Part shown: piece after piece, positions 20,305 through 30,000 of the stretch
Layout of the letters: each line of letters begins with the position of its first letter
Numbering within the stretch: the first letter of the stretch is position 1
Assembly (NCBI GenBank): GCA_030825115.1
Contig: JAPJQL010000039.1
Span: 1-33,118, forward strand
Length of the DNA: 33,118 bases
DNA from: Lachnospiraceae bacterium
Lineage (GTDB): Bacteria > Bacillota > Clostridia > Lachnospirales > Lachnospiraceae
Direction of reading: 5' to 3'
The notes under the pieces: generated by a model
Databases searched by the model: none
Seen by the model: only the letters and a program-made list of their open reading frames with translations
What the model was told of the DNA's origin: nothing
Program-made: the position numbers and the translations under genes

Positions 20305-21297
20305 CTAACATTCTCCCAGCGTCGCCACCATCACCGCTTTGATGGTATGCATCCGGTTCTCCGCCTCGTCGAATACTTTGGACTGTGCAGACTCAAACAC
20401 CTCGTCCGTCACTTCCATCTCCGTGATGTCAAAGCGGTTCCCCATCTCTTTGCCAATCTTTGTCTTCAGATCGTGGAATGCAGGCAGACAGTGTAAAAAG
20501 ATCGCCTTTTCTCCCGCATTTTTCATCACACTTGCAGTCACTTTATATGGGCTCAGCTCACGGATCCGCTCCTCCCACACCTCATCCGGCTCACCCATAG
20601 ACACCCAGACGTCCGTGCAGACCACATCCGCTCCCGCAGTCCCTCCTGCCACATCCTCTGTCAAAGTGATGCTGCCGCCGGAGGCCTTTGCATACTCCTC
20701 ACACTCAGCCACCAGTTCTGCGTTCGGGAAATATTTCTTCGGCGCACATGCCACAAAATGCATTCCCAGCTTTGTACATGCGATCATCAGAGAGTTTCCC
20801 ATGTTATAACGGGCATCCCCCATATAGACCAGCTTCAGCCCCGCAAGCCTGCCAAAATGCTCCCGGATGGTCAGCATGTCCGCAAGCATCTGGGTCGGAT
20901 GATACTCGTTGGTAAGCCCGTTCCACACCGGTACGCCGGCGTGCTCCGCCAGTTCCTCCACGATCTCCTGCCCAAATCCGCGGTACTCGATGCCGTCATA
21001 CATCCGCCCCAGCACTCTCGCCGTGTCCGCGATGCTCTCCTTTTTTCCAATCTGGGAGCCGGACGGGTCCAGGTAGGTCGTCCCCATGCCCATGTCATGT
21101 GCGGCGACTTCGAAAGCACACCGTGTTCTGGTGCTCGTCTTCTCAAATATCAGCGCCACATTTTTCCCCTTATAATGGTCTACCGGAATCCCCTCTTTTT
21201 TCTTCCGCTTAAGCTCTCCCGCCAAATCCAGCAGATATGTGATCTCCTCCGGTGAAAAATCCTTCAGGGTTAAAAAATGTCTTCCTTTTAAGTTCAT
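20305..21297 (-). CDS. argF: Ornithine carbamoyltransferase
   Basis: The 330-residue protein carries the carbamoyl-phosphate loop KTSTRTRCAFEVAA, then GSQIGKKESIADTARVLGRM and YDGIEYRGFG. The ornithine-side motif WNGLTNEYHPTQMLADMLT, the DVWVSMGEP loop and the catalytic HCLPAFHD also match. It converts ornithine and carbamoyl phosphate to citrulline, or the reverse in the deiminase pathway. The GSQIGKKES version is found in both ArgF and ArcB enzymes, so the direction is unsettled. It stands without arc or other arg genes here. A sequence like an ArgR site lies 18 bases upstream, which supports arginine-dependent control. Confidence 0.93.
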   Translation of the reverse strand: MNLKGRHFLTLKDFSPEEITYLLDLAGELKRKKKEGIPVDHYKGKNVALIFEKTSTRTRCAFEVAAHDMGMGTTYLDPSGSQIGKKESIADTARVLGRMYDGIEYRGFGQEIVEELAEHAGVPVWNGLTNEYHPTQMLADMLTIREHFGRLAGLKLVYMGDARYNMGNSLMIACTKLGMHFVACAPKKYFPNAELVAECEEYAKASGGSITLTEDVAGGTAGADVVCTDVWVSMGEPDEVWEERIRELSPYKVTASVMKNAGEKAIFLHCLPAFHDLKTKIGKEMGNRFDITEMEVTDEVFESAQSKVFDEAENRMHTIKAVMVATLGEC

Positions 21298-21314
21298 GGC
21301 TATGATCCTCCCTT

Positions 21315-21328
21315 TGTATATTTATGCA
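21315..21328. promoter_or_regulatory. ARG-box-like operator before argF
   Basis: On the minus strand the site reads TGCATAAATATACA, matching the ArgR/AhrC half-site pattern TGAATAWWWATTCA at 12 of 14 positions, including the palindromic ends. It lies between the promoter region and the argF start. A second palindrome, TTATGCATAA, overlaps it at 21322-21331. Confidence 0.5.
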
Positions 21329-21341
21329 TAACTATAACTTA

Positions 21342-22493
21342 CTATACAGGAAGAAAGCTGTCAAGTTTTCTTGCCTGAACCTGTATTTTTTGTGTGATCT
21401 CATCCGGGGTATAGATTCGGAAACGGTTCATCCGCATCTCCTTCGCCCACGATTCCAGCACGGCCAGATAGAGGTCCTTGTAATCCCATCCGTCCTTCAG
21501 CTTCATCTGCTTTGCCAGCGCGGGAAAGATCCGTTCCGTAAATGCGCGGTATCCGTCCAGTTTCTCAAACTCGCCCTCGTCAAGCTCCGGGCGGATATAA
21601 TCTTTGAGCAGCTCCACCTCAGACATCATCTTATCAAAAAAATACGCCTCGGACTGGGGAGCATCAAAATAGTATACCCGCCCTGCCAGCCCATAGAGCA
21701 GGCGCATGGCGTCATAATACCCCAGAAGCATATTCCGCTTCGCCTTCTTCCGGTCAAACTCCAGGATACCGCCCAGGTCCTGCCTTGGAGCAATGTGGCT
21801 TAAAGACACCCCGTCTGGTATCTCCACCACCTTCTCCGTATCAAAACCCAGACCGTAGATGCGGATCACGATAATATCCTGATAGCCTTTATCGATCAGC
21901 ACATTGACCGGTACATTGTTAAAGCCGCCGCCGTCCATATACCGCCTGCCGCCCAGTTTTTCATTCCTGAACGCCATAAAATAAGCGCTTGCCAAAAGGG
22001 CGTCCTGGATCTCCCCCTCCGGCAGGTTTTTCACGTCCACCACGATCCCCTTCCACTCGTCCAGAGAAAATGTGGTGATATATAGTTCCCGGTCCGAGCT
22101 GCGGATCTTGTCCTCATCCACCGTCTCGGCGATGAGATTTTTTAAAGGAGCGATATCAAACCCGCCTTCCTTCAGAATACGCAGCGCGTTTTCGGCAACC
22201 GCCTTCAGCTTTAAGTCCCGCAACCGCCCGTTTTTCAGCCGGTCCATCAGCTCATCATCGATGTCCATCACCCTGGAATAAGCGATATTCTCCCAGATAT
22301 ACTCGGCGTGCTCCAAATCATCCATACACATCAGCGCCCCGTTCAGAGCGCCTACGGAAGCGCCTGCGATTCCCCGGATCTGTATGCCCGCCTGCCGCAG
22401 CGCCTTCCACGCTCCAATCTGGTATGATCCCCTGGCACCGCCGCCCTCCAGCACGATGCCGTACTGCTTCGTTACGTCAAGCTGCAGCTCCAT
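21342..22493 (-). CDS. Patatin-like phospholipase
   Basis: The product is 383 residues. The N-terminal domain has the patatin motifs: oxyanion loop GGGARGSYQIG, nucleophile elbow GASVGALNG with the catalytic Ser, and the second catalytic residue in DGGGFNNVPV. This gives a Ser-Asp dyad lipid acyl hydrolase. The C-terminal 140 residues, from about FDRKKAKRNML, form a helical region seen in similar clostridial proteins and have no known role. The start is the ATG of MELQLD behind an excellent GGAGGTGAT; an in-frame upstream ATG has no such site. No signal peptide, so it is cytoplasmic. Confidence 0.9.
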   Translation of the reverse strand: MELQLDVTKQYGIVLEGGGARGSYQIGAWKALRQAGIQIRGIAGASVGALNGALMCMDDLEHAEYIWENIAYSRVMDIDDELMDRLKNGRLRDLKLKAVAENALRILKEGGFDIAPLKNLIAETVDEDKIRSSDRELYITTFSLDEWKGIVVDVKNLPEGEIQDALLASAYFMAFRNEKLGGRRYMDGGGFNNVPVNVLIDKGYQDIIVIRIYGLGFDTEKVVEIPDGVSLSHIAPRQDLGGILEFDRKKAKRNMLLGYYDAMRLLYGLAGRVYYFDAPQSEAYFFDKMMSEVELLKDYIRPELDEGEFEKLDGYRAFTERIFPALAKQMKLKDGWDYKDLYLAVLESWAKEMRMNRFRIYTPDEITQKIQVQARKLDSFLPV

Positions 22494-22628
22494 CTGTATC
22501 ACCTCCGCTGCCACATTATCTGCAAAAGGGCCAGATATCATTGGGAACCGTAAAATTCCTGCCTGTTATCTAACCCTGTGCTCATCCTGTCTGTATATCA
22601 TATCTCTGTATATCACATATTCAGATCT

Positions 22629-23555
22629 TTACTTCATATCTCCTGCAATCTCCGTGACAGACTTTACAAGACCTGCAATCCCCTGGATCTCAGATGGGAT
22701 GATGATCTTGGTCGCCTTGCCGTCCGCTGCCGCCTTAAACGCCTCCAGGCTCTTCATCTGAAGTACGGCCGCGTCTGCCCCCGCATCTTTCAGGAAACGG
22801 ATACCGTCTGCGTTTGCCTGCTGTACCTTAAGGATCGCCTCAGCCTCACCTTCTGCCTCGCGGATCCTCTTTTCCTTCTCCGCCTCTGCATGAAGGATGG
22901 CTGCCTGCTTCTCGCCTTCCGCATCGAGGATGGCAGATTCCTTCTTGCCTTCCGCTACCAGGATGGTCGCAGTCTTCTCACCCTCTGCACGCAGGATCGC
23001 CTCACGGCGCTCACGCTCTGCCTTCATCTGTTTCTCCATCGCATCCTGGATCGCAGCCGGAGGGATGATGTTCTTAAGCTCCACACGGTTTACCTTGATG
23101 CCCCACGGGTCGGTCGCCACATCCAGGGAAGCGCGCATCTTGGTGTTGATCGTCTCTCTGGAAGTCAGCGTCTGGTCCAGCTCCATGTCGCCGATGATGT
23201 TACGCAAGGTGGTCGCCGTCAGGTTCTCGATCGCCATGATCGGATTCTCAACCCCATATGCAAACAGCTTCGGATCTGTGATCTGGAAAAATACAACCGT
23301 ATCGATCCGCATCGTAACATTGTCCTTTGTGATAACCGGCTGCGGAGCAAAATCCACAACCTGCTCCTTAAGGATCACACGCTTCGCCACCCGGTCTACA
23401 AACGGCACCAGAAAATGCACGCCTACAGACCATGTGCCAAGATAAGCGCCCAACCGCTCAACAACCAGGGCGTTCGCCTGCGGTACGATCCGGATGCAGG
23501 ACGCCAGTAAGACCAAAATGACAATAAATAAAACAGTTAAAATAATAAATCCCAT
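22629..23555 (-). CDS. SPFH/Band 7 (stomatin-like, QmcA-type) membrane protein
   Basis: The 308 residues begin with one membrane helix (ILTVLFIVILVLLASCIRIV). The SPFH domain follows (about residues 25-190: ALVVERLGAYLGTWSVG, then RIDTVVFFQITDPKLFAYGV, then GDMELDQTLTSRETIN). A long Ala/Glu-rich helix (about 170-250) with repeated EGEK-x-A-x-I units comes next. Such proteins form large membrane-bound rings that organise lipid domains or protease partners. It lies one base after the NfeD-like gene, the common partnership for this family, so both likely form one complex. Confidence 0.92.
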   Translation of the reverse strand: MGFIILTVLFIVILVLLASCIRIVPQANALVVERLGAYLGTWSVGVHFLVPFVDRVAKRVILKEQVVDFAPQPVITKDNVTMRIDTVVFFQITDPKLFAYGVENPIMAIENLTATTLRNIIGDMELDQTLTSRETINTKMRASLDVATDPWGIKVNRVELKNIIPPAAIQDAMEKQMKAERERREAILRAEGEKTATILVAEGKKESAILDAEGEKQAAILHAEAEKEKRIREAEGEAEAILKVQQANADGIRFLKDAGADAAVLQMKSLEAFKAAADGKATKIIIPSEIQGIAGLVKSVTEIAGDMK

Positions 23556-23556
23556 A

Positions 23557-23997
23557 TTATGCTTCCTCCTGTGATGCAGCTACAATAAGTTTCACGCCTT
23601 TGATATCCCTGACCGTAACCATCGCGCCGACCGGAATCACCACAGACCTGTCTTCAGTCCTGGCGGTCCACTCCTGCCCGCCTATGACGGCAGTCCCGGT
23701 GCCAAGGTCATCGTTGATCTCCTCGGTCACCCTCGCCTTCTTGCCAACCAGGCTCTCGGCATTGGTCTTTACCGTATTGCGGTTAATATATCGGGATGCG
23801 AACGGTCTGGTGAGGAACAGAAGTAAAAACGACGCGATCACAAACACCGCCAGCTGAATCTCCACCCCTGCTCCCATCAAAGAAAGCAGAAATGCAATAA
23901 AAGCTCCGCCAGCAAACCAGATGGTCGTAAGAGCCATCGTCGCCACTTCAATTCCCACAAACACAACAAAGGCAATCAGCCAGTAAATGGATGTCAT
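23557..23997 (-). CDS. NfeD-like membrane protein
   Basis: The 146 residues start MTSIYWLIAFVVFVGIEVAT, set by AAAGGAGGTTG upstream. There are three to four membrane helices in the first half (ending FVIASFLLLFLTR). A soluble beta-barrel (OB fold) in the second half carries LVGKKARVTEEINDDLGTG, then GGQEWTARTE and GAMVTVRDIKGVKLIV. This is the short NfeD form, lacking the ClpP-like protease domain. It is the first gene of a two-gene operon with the SPFH protein, behind its own promoter. Confidence 0.9.
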   Translation of the reverse strand: MTSIYWLIAFVVFVGIEVATMALTTIWFAGGAFIAFLLSLMGAGVEIQLAVFVIASFLLLFLTRPFASRYINRNTVKTNAESLVGKKARVTEEINDDLGTGTAVIGGQEWTARTEDRSVVIPVGAMVTVRDIKGVKLIVAASQEEA

Positions 23998-24026
23998 TTT
24001 CAACAACCTCCTTTTCTCTTAGGTAC

Positions 24027-24055
24027 ATCATACTATATTTTCAGACATTTTACAA
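24027..24055 (-). promoter_or_regulatory. Promoter of the NfeD-SPFH operon
   Basis: TTGTAA (24050-24055) and TATGAT (24027-24032) are 17 bases apart on the minus strand, about 30 bases before the NfeD-like start. Confidence 0.6.
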
Positions 24056-24114
24056 CAAAAGCCGTTCATTGTCTTACTTAACTTTTTCTGAACATACCGT
24101 AAAGAATACGTAAA

Positions 24115-24936
24115 TCATTGCCGCCTCTGCCTTGCCGCCTCAAACATCAGGACAGAAGCCGCGACAGCGGCATTGAGGGACTCCACCTTTCCCATCATGG
24201 GAATCCGGATATAGGCGTCCGCCATCCGCGCCGTCTCCCCGCTCAGCCCCTTCGCCTCATTTCCGATCAAAAATCCCGTATTACCAGTATAATCTTCCTG
24301 CTCGTAATTATGCGTCCCGTCCAGATGTGCGGCATACAGCCGGATGTTGCGGCGCTTAAGCTCGGATAACGTCTCCTTTAAATCATCCACATATACAAAC
24401 GGCACACGCAGGACAGAGCCCATCGTAGACCGGGTCACTTTGGGGTTGTAGATATCGGCAGTGCTGGAATCCATGATGATTCCCGTCACTCCCGCGCCCT
24501 CACCTGCCCTCAGGATCGTCCCCAGGTTTCCGGGATCCTGCAGTGTCTCCAAAACCATCAGAAGCTTCGCATCACTGCCGGACGGCCCTGCTTTTTGCGC
24601 CGAGCCTTCCCCGGGAATACCCACAACTTCATCCAGAGTGTAGTGGTACTGCTTCACCAGCGCCAGGATTCCCTGCGGCGTCTGGGTGTCTGAAAGGGCG
24701 CGGAACACCTCGTCCGTCACCAGCTCCACCTGCCGCACCCCCTTTGTCAGGGCCTTATATTCCGGGTGCTTTTGAAAGCTCTCCGACACATAGAGCGTCC
24801 GGATCCTCTCCTTCGGGATCTCCGCACACATCCGCAGCCCCTCCGCCACGAACAGATCCTCTTCTCTTCTGGTCTTTGCTTTTTTTACAAGGGCATTTAC
24901 AAACTTTACCTGCTTATTTACCGTACTGCTTATCAT
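24115..24936 (-). CDS. TrmH/SpoU-family RNA 2'-O-methyltransferase
   Basis: The 273 residues hold an N-terminal substrate-binding domain (1-95: RREEDLFVAEGLRMCAEIP) and a SpoU methyltransferase domain. The latter carries the knot motifs LETLQDPGNLGTILRAGEGAG, then FLIGNEAKGLSGE and IPMMGKVESLNAAVAASVLM. It methylates a ribose 2'-OH of rRNA or tRNA using S-adenosylmethionine. The exact target cannot be read from the sequence; RlmB/TsnR-like proteins act on 23S rRNA. Its start overlaps the end of nadE by 23 bases, so the two are translationally coupled. Confidence 0.9.
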   Translation of the reverse strand: MISSTVNKQVKFVNALVKKAKTRREEDLFVAEGLRMCAEIPKERIRTLYVSESFQKHPEYKALTKGVRQVELVTDEVFRALSDTQTPQGILALVKQYHYTLDEVVGIPGEGSAQKAGPSGSDAKLLMVLETLQDPGNLGTILRAGEGAGVTGIIMDSSTADIYNPKVTRSTMGSVLRVPFVYVDDLKETLSELKRRNIRLYAAHLDGTHNYEQEDYTGNTGFLIGNEAKGLSGETARMADAYIRIPMMGKVESLNAAVAASVLMFEAARQRRQ

Positions 24937-26872
24937 CTGTCTTTATTATCCTTTCCAAATCGTCCATCCATATCCGTCTCGCCGCGTCGCTCGGCATCCG
25001 CAGATCTCCCCGGGGAGAAACAGCCACAGACCCCACCTTCGGCCCGTCCGGCAGGCAGGACCGTTTAAACTGCTGGGAGAAGAACCTGCGGTAAAATACA
25101 TCCAGCCATTTTTTCACCGTACCGTCGTCATACTCCCCATCAAATGCCTGCAGCGCCATCCGATATATCTTCGACGGCATATACCCAAACCGCAGGATAT
25201 AATAGAGGAAGAAATCATGCAGCTCATAAGGTCCCACCAAATCTTCCGTCTTCTGGGATATCACCCCGTCCTCCGGCGGCAAAAGTTCCGGGCTGACCGG
25301 CGTGTCAAGCACATCCATAAGCACGCCTGAAAGCTCTGCCTCGCCGCACTCATCCGCATAATAGCGGACCAGATGGCGGACCAGCGTTTTAGGCACCGAG
25401 GCATTGACCCCGTACATGGACATATGATCCCCATTGTAAGTGGCCCAGCCCAGCGCCAGCTCCGACATGTCCCCTGTGCCGACCACAAGGCCGTTCACCT
25501 GATTCGCCACGTCCATCAGCACCTGGGTCCTCTCCCTCGCCTGCCCGTTCTCATAGGTCACATCATGGACCGCCGGGTCGTGGCCGATATCTTCAAAATG
25601 CTGCATGACCGACCGCTTGATGTCAATCTCCTTAAGCGTCGCCCCCAGCTTATTCGTCATCCGGCAGGCATTCTGATAGGTGCGGTCGGTTGTCCCAAAA
25701 CACGGCATCGTAACCGCATGGATCTGACACCGCGGGATTTTCAGCATATCAAATGCCTTTGCCGTCACAAGAAGCGCCAGCGTAGAGTCCAGGCCGCCTG
25801 AGATTCCCAGCACTGCCTGCCGGATTCCCGTATGCTCCAGACGTTTTTTCAGTCCCATCGCCTGAATCGTAAAGATCTCCTCGCAGCGTTTGCTCCGCTC
25901 GGCCTCATCGTGGGGAACAAACGGTCTAGAATCAATAAACCGGAGCAGCTCTGCTTCCTGTTTCTTCTCCATCGCTTCTGTCCCCAGCGTAAAATCGATG
26001 ATATCATAGTCCCCGGCATCATTTCCCGGATAAGTGGTCGTCCGCCGTCTCTCGCTCTCCAGCCGTTCCAGATCCAGATCCGCATAGATTGTCTCATGAT
26101 GAAACCGGTTGGAGACTGCCAGACAGGTGCCGTTTTCCGCTATGATATTGTGTCCCCCAAATACAAGATCCTGGGTTGATTCCCCTTCCCCGGCATTGGT
26201 GTAGATATATCCACAGATCAGCCTTGCAGACTGCCCGCTGATCAGGTTGTTTCTGTAAGTATCCTTCCCTACGATATCGTCGCTTGCAGAGCAGTTGGCG
26301 ATCACCGTCGCCCCCGCAAGAGTATGGCGGATGCTCGGCGGGCAGGGAACCCACACATCCTCACAGATTTCCGCCGCAACCACCAGTCCATGGACATCCC
26401 GGCAGCGAAACAGAAGATTCGTCCCCATCGGCACCTCTTCCCCGCCCCACTGTGTCATCACCGGCACTTCCATCCCCGGAGTAAAGTGACGCAGCTCATA
26501 AAACTCAGAATAATTGGGCAGGTTCGTCTTGGGCACGATCCCCAGCAGCCGGCCGCCGCAGACAGCCGCCGCCACATTGTAGAGCTTTCCGCCGTGCTCC
26601 CACGGAAGTCCGACAAACACCAGCATATGCCTGCCTTTTGTAAATCTCACAATCTCTTCCAGTTCCTGTCTCACACTGCGGATCAGCGGATACTGCAAAA
26701 ACAGGTCGCCACAAGTATAGGCCGACAGGCACAGTTCGGGAAATACCATCAGCCCCGCGCCCTTTGCCTCCCCTTCTTCTATCATACTGCAAATCTGCTC
26801 CCGGTTGTAGACCGGGTCAGCCACCCTGATCTTCGGCGTGGCTGCAGCCACCCGGAAAAATCCGTCATTCAT
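24914..26872 (-). CDS. nadE: Glutamine-dependent NAD+ synthetase
   Basis: The 652-residue enzyme makes NAD from deamido-NAD. The N-terminal nitrilase-type glutaminase has the Glu in MVFPELCLSAYTCGD, the Lys in PKTNLPNYSEFYE and the Cys in AAEICEDVWVPCPP, so it takes ammonia from glutamine. The C-terminal synthetase carries the P-loop GISGGLDSTLALLV near residue 360 and GTGDMSELALGWATYNGD. The start is the ATG of MNDGFFRVAAA behind AGGAGG; the upstream in-frame ATG lies before that site. It is divergent to the large GGDEF/EAL gene. Confidence 0.96.
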   Translation of the reverse strand: MNDGFFRVAAATPKIRVADPVYNREQICSMIEEGEAKGAGLMVFPELCLSAYTCGDLFLQYPLIRSVRQELEEIVRFTKGRHMLVFVGLPWEHGGKLYNVAAAVCGGRLLGIVPKTNLPNYSEFYELRHFTPGMEVPVMTQWGGEEVPMGTNLLFRCRDVHGLVVAAEICEDVWVPCPPSIRHTLAGATVIANCSASDDIVGKDTYRNNLISGQSARLICGYIYTNAGEGESTQDLVFGGHNIIAENGTCLAVSNRFHHETIYADLDLERLESERRRTTTYPGNDAGDYDIIDFTLGTEAMEKKQEAELLRFIDSRPFVPHDEAERSKRCEEIFTIQAMGLKKRLEHTGIRQAVLGISGGLDSTLALLVTAKAFDMLKIPRCQIHAVTMPCFGTTDRTYQNACRMTNKLGATLKEIDIKRSVMQHFEDIGHDPAVHDVTYENGQARERTQVLMDVANQVNGLVVGTGDMSELALGWATYNGDHMSMYGVNASVPKTLVRHLVRYYADECGEAELSGVLMDVLDTPVSPELLPPEDGVISQKTEDLVGPYELHDFFLYYILRFGYMPSKIYRMALQAFDGEYDDGTVKKWLDVFYRRFFSQQFKRSCLPDGPKVGSVAVSPRGDLRMPSDAARRIWMDDLERIIKTDDKQYGK

Positions 26873-27053
26873 ATGGAAACCTCCTGCCTGATGCACTCAT
26901 AATGTCCTTAGTATATCACGGACAGGAAAAAAAATAAAGATTGGCAGATTTTCTTCTTTTAGGTATCATTTCCCAATCCAAATGTAGTATAATGAAATCA
27001 AATGTAACTACGCGAAGCAATTGCAGAAAAGAAACGCACAAGGAGGTGTTGAA

Positions 27054-30000
27054 ATGGATGACTATACACCGTCTGAAGCCGCCCACAAAGAGATGGTCTA
27101 CCGGACTGCCCTGAAAGAGACCCACATCAATGTCTGGGAATACGACGTAAAAGCCCGTGCACTGCTTCTCACAGAAAGCGCAGAAGAGCATCACGCATTC
27201 AAGGGGCGTCTGGAAAATGTCCCCCAGTCCCTCCTGGACAACGGTTATGTCCATCCCGACAGCCGCCGGGACCTGTTTCATATGTATCAGGAACTGGACA
27301 ACGGCGCGCCCCGCGCACAGGCCGATATCCTGACCCTTTCCCCCGACCGGCAAAGCTGGTGGTGGGAACGGATCCGCTATACCATGGTATATGATGAAGC
27401 AGGAAATCCCGACCATGCTGTGGCAATCGGCGAAGATATCACCAGACAGAAAGAGGCAGAGCTGCAATATCTGCAGGATCTGCAGCTGCGTATGGCATTT
27501 AACGACAACCTGCTGGCCAGCTTCCGGTGCAATTTAACCGCCAACGTCACAGAGTATGTGGAGGGCAAACTGATTTCCAACATTCCGCCCGGAATGACTT
27601 TCGAGAAGCTGATGGTGCTCCACAACCGGTTTGTGGCCACGCAGGAGGACATCCTGCGTATCGAAAAAACGATGAACCGCCAAGCCCTGCTGCAGGCATT
27701 TTCCCAGGGGAATACGATGCTGACCTTCGAGTACCGGAGATTGGACAACAATGGCCGCCTCTCCTGGGCCTGCGCTACGATCCGTCTGATCCAGAACACA
27801 CACAACGGCAGCCTGTACGCTTATGGCGCCCTTCAGGATATCACAGAGAAGAAAAACCTGGAGCTGACGATTAAGGACCGGGCGGAACGCGATATGCTGA
27901 CCGGCGTATACAACAAAGAAACCGCCATCCAGATCATTACGGACGCCCTGAAAAAAATCCACAGGCAGGAAGGCTCCTACGCCCTTTTAGTCTTCAATGT
28001 GGACCAATTCACCCAGATCGTCCACGACAGCGGCTATATGACGGCCGACAGCATCTTAAAAGAACTTGCTTCCCAGTTGATGATACGGTTTACAAAGGAA
28101 AAGATCATCGGCAGGTTTTACGGAGATGAATTTCTGGTGTATGTATACAACAGCCCAAAGCCGGACCTGGTAAGGCGGTATGCAGAAGAGGTTCGCAGGG
28201 CTATCTCCATGCCCTATCTCTTTCCGGACGCCCGGCAGCCGGTCACCGTCTGTGCCGGCATCGCATTTGACAACCGTCCCCAGACCACCTTCGATTCCCT
28301 GTACCGGAAAGCCCGCCTTGCACTGACCGCCGCCAAGGCCGCCGGCCGGAACAATTGCCAGGTCTACTCCGAACAGATGGAACAGCTTCGGCCACGGACC
28401 ACGGATGAAATCCCGGAGCTTTACACCCACACCCCACAGCGCAGCAGCGGCATCGGGGAAAACATCCTGCTCAAATGTATGTACTCCCTTACAAGCTCCA
28501 TCGACTTTCGGGATGCGTTGGAAAATGTGCTGAAGGAGCTGGGCAGCTACTACGACGGCGACCGGGTCTATGTCATTGAGCTGAAACCAAAAGAGCAGGA
28601 AGTATTAAACATCTATGAATGGAAGAAAGAAAACGTCATATCCATCCGGGACACCGGCAGCATCCTCCTGACTCCGGCAAACATCTCCGCTCAGATGCAC
28701 AACCGGCTCAGGCTGCTCCGCTACCGGGGAAGCATTGAAGAACTCCACAGTTTACAGCCCGCCGTATATCAGACTTTGAAAAACCTGGGTATCCATTCCT
28801 ATTTTCTGGCAACCCTGGATGAAAAAAACTTTTCCATCGGATATATCGGAATCGACAACCCCAGAAACAATACCGATGACATCACGGTCATCAACACCCT
28901 CCGCTATCTGCTCACAAATGAGCTGACCAAGCGCCAAATGCAGGATAAGCAGAACTTTTTAAGCTACCATGACGAAATGACCGGCGTACTCAACCGGAAC
29001 AGTTATAAAGAATACTGTGAAAACCTGAGTGAAGAAGGCCTGATCTCCCTTGGAATCATATCCCTGGATATCAACGGGCTGAGAGAGATCAACCGGTCCC
29101 ACGGCAATTCTTACGGTGATGAGATCGTGCGAAGCGTCGCCCGGACATTAGAAAAAGAATCTCCATTTTCAAGAGTTTACCGGTTCACCGGCGATGAGTT
29201 CCTGGTGGTCTGCGAAAACATCTCCTACGCCTCCTTCCGCATGCGCCTGCGCAATCTGAAAAAGCAAGGAAATAAGATTTGCAGCATCTCCATCGGAAGC
29301 GCCTGGAGTGACTCCGATATCCATCTGGACAGCCTGCTGCACAATGCCAACGAACAGAGGATGATCGCCAAACAGAACTATTATGACGATCATGCGTCGG
29401 AAAGCAGCCGGTGGAATGGCGGGACAAAGCAGGATCTGCTGGACAAAATGAACAAACATTTTTTCTGCATCTACCTGCAGCCCAAGATTGACGTGCAAAA
29501 CAAACGCATCTATGGCGCAGAGGCCCTGGTGCGCTACCAGTCCCCGAAAGAAGGCCTGGTCATGCCGATGAAATTCATCCCATCGCTGGAAGCTGCCGGG
29601 CTTATCCATTACATCGACTTCTTCGTTCTCGAACATGTATGCAGAACACTTCAGGACTGGGAAAAGAAAGGACTTCCGCTGATACCGGTCTCCCTCAACT
29701 TCTCCCGCTCCACCCTCCTTGTGGACGACCTGATCCCCCATATGGACGCGATCGTCAACCGGTTTGGCACAGAGCGGAAATACATCGAGATTGAAATCAC
29801 AGAAAGCCTCGGCGACGTGGAGCGGAGTACGATCACCCGGATTGGCAGCCAGATCCGAAAAGCCGGTTATCAGATTGCCCTGGACGATTTTGGCGCAAAA
29901 TACAGCAATATCTCATTTTTATCCGCCCTCCAGTTCCATCATCTGAAATTGGACAAAGGGCTCGTCAACAATTTAAGTACCAATAAAAATGCCCGCGTGA

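Noticed and set aside
21331..21364. argF promoter using TTGACA at 21359-21364 with a TATAGT -10
   Set aside because: The spacings to the two TATAGT words are 12 and 22 bases, neither acceptable, so no promoter was called.
22578..23510. 310-residue plus-strand frame with repeated units
   Set aside because: Antisense of the SPFH gene; the repeats reflect the EGEK-like helix repeats on the real strand.
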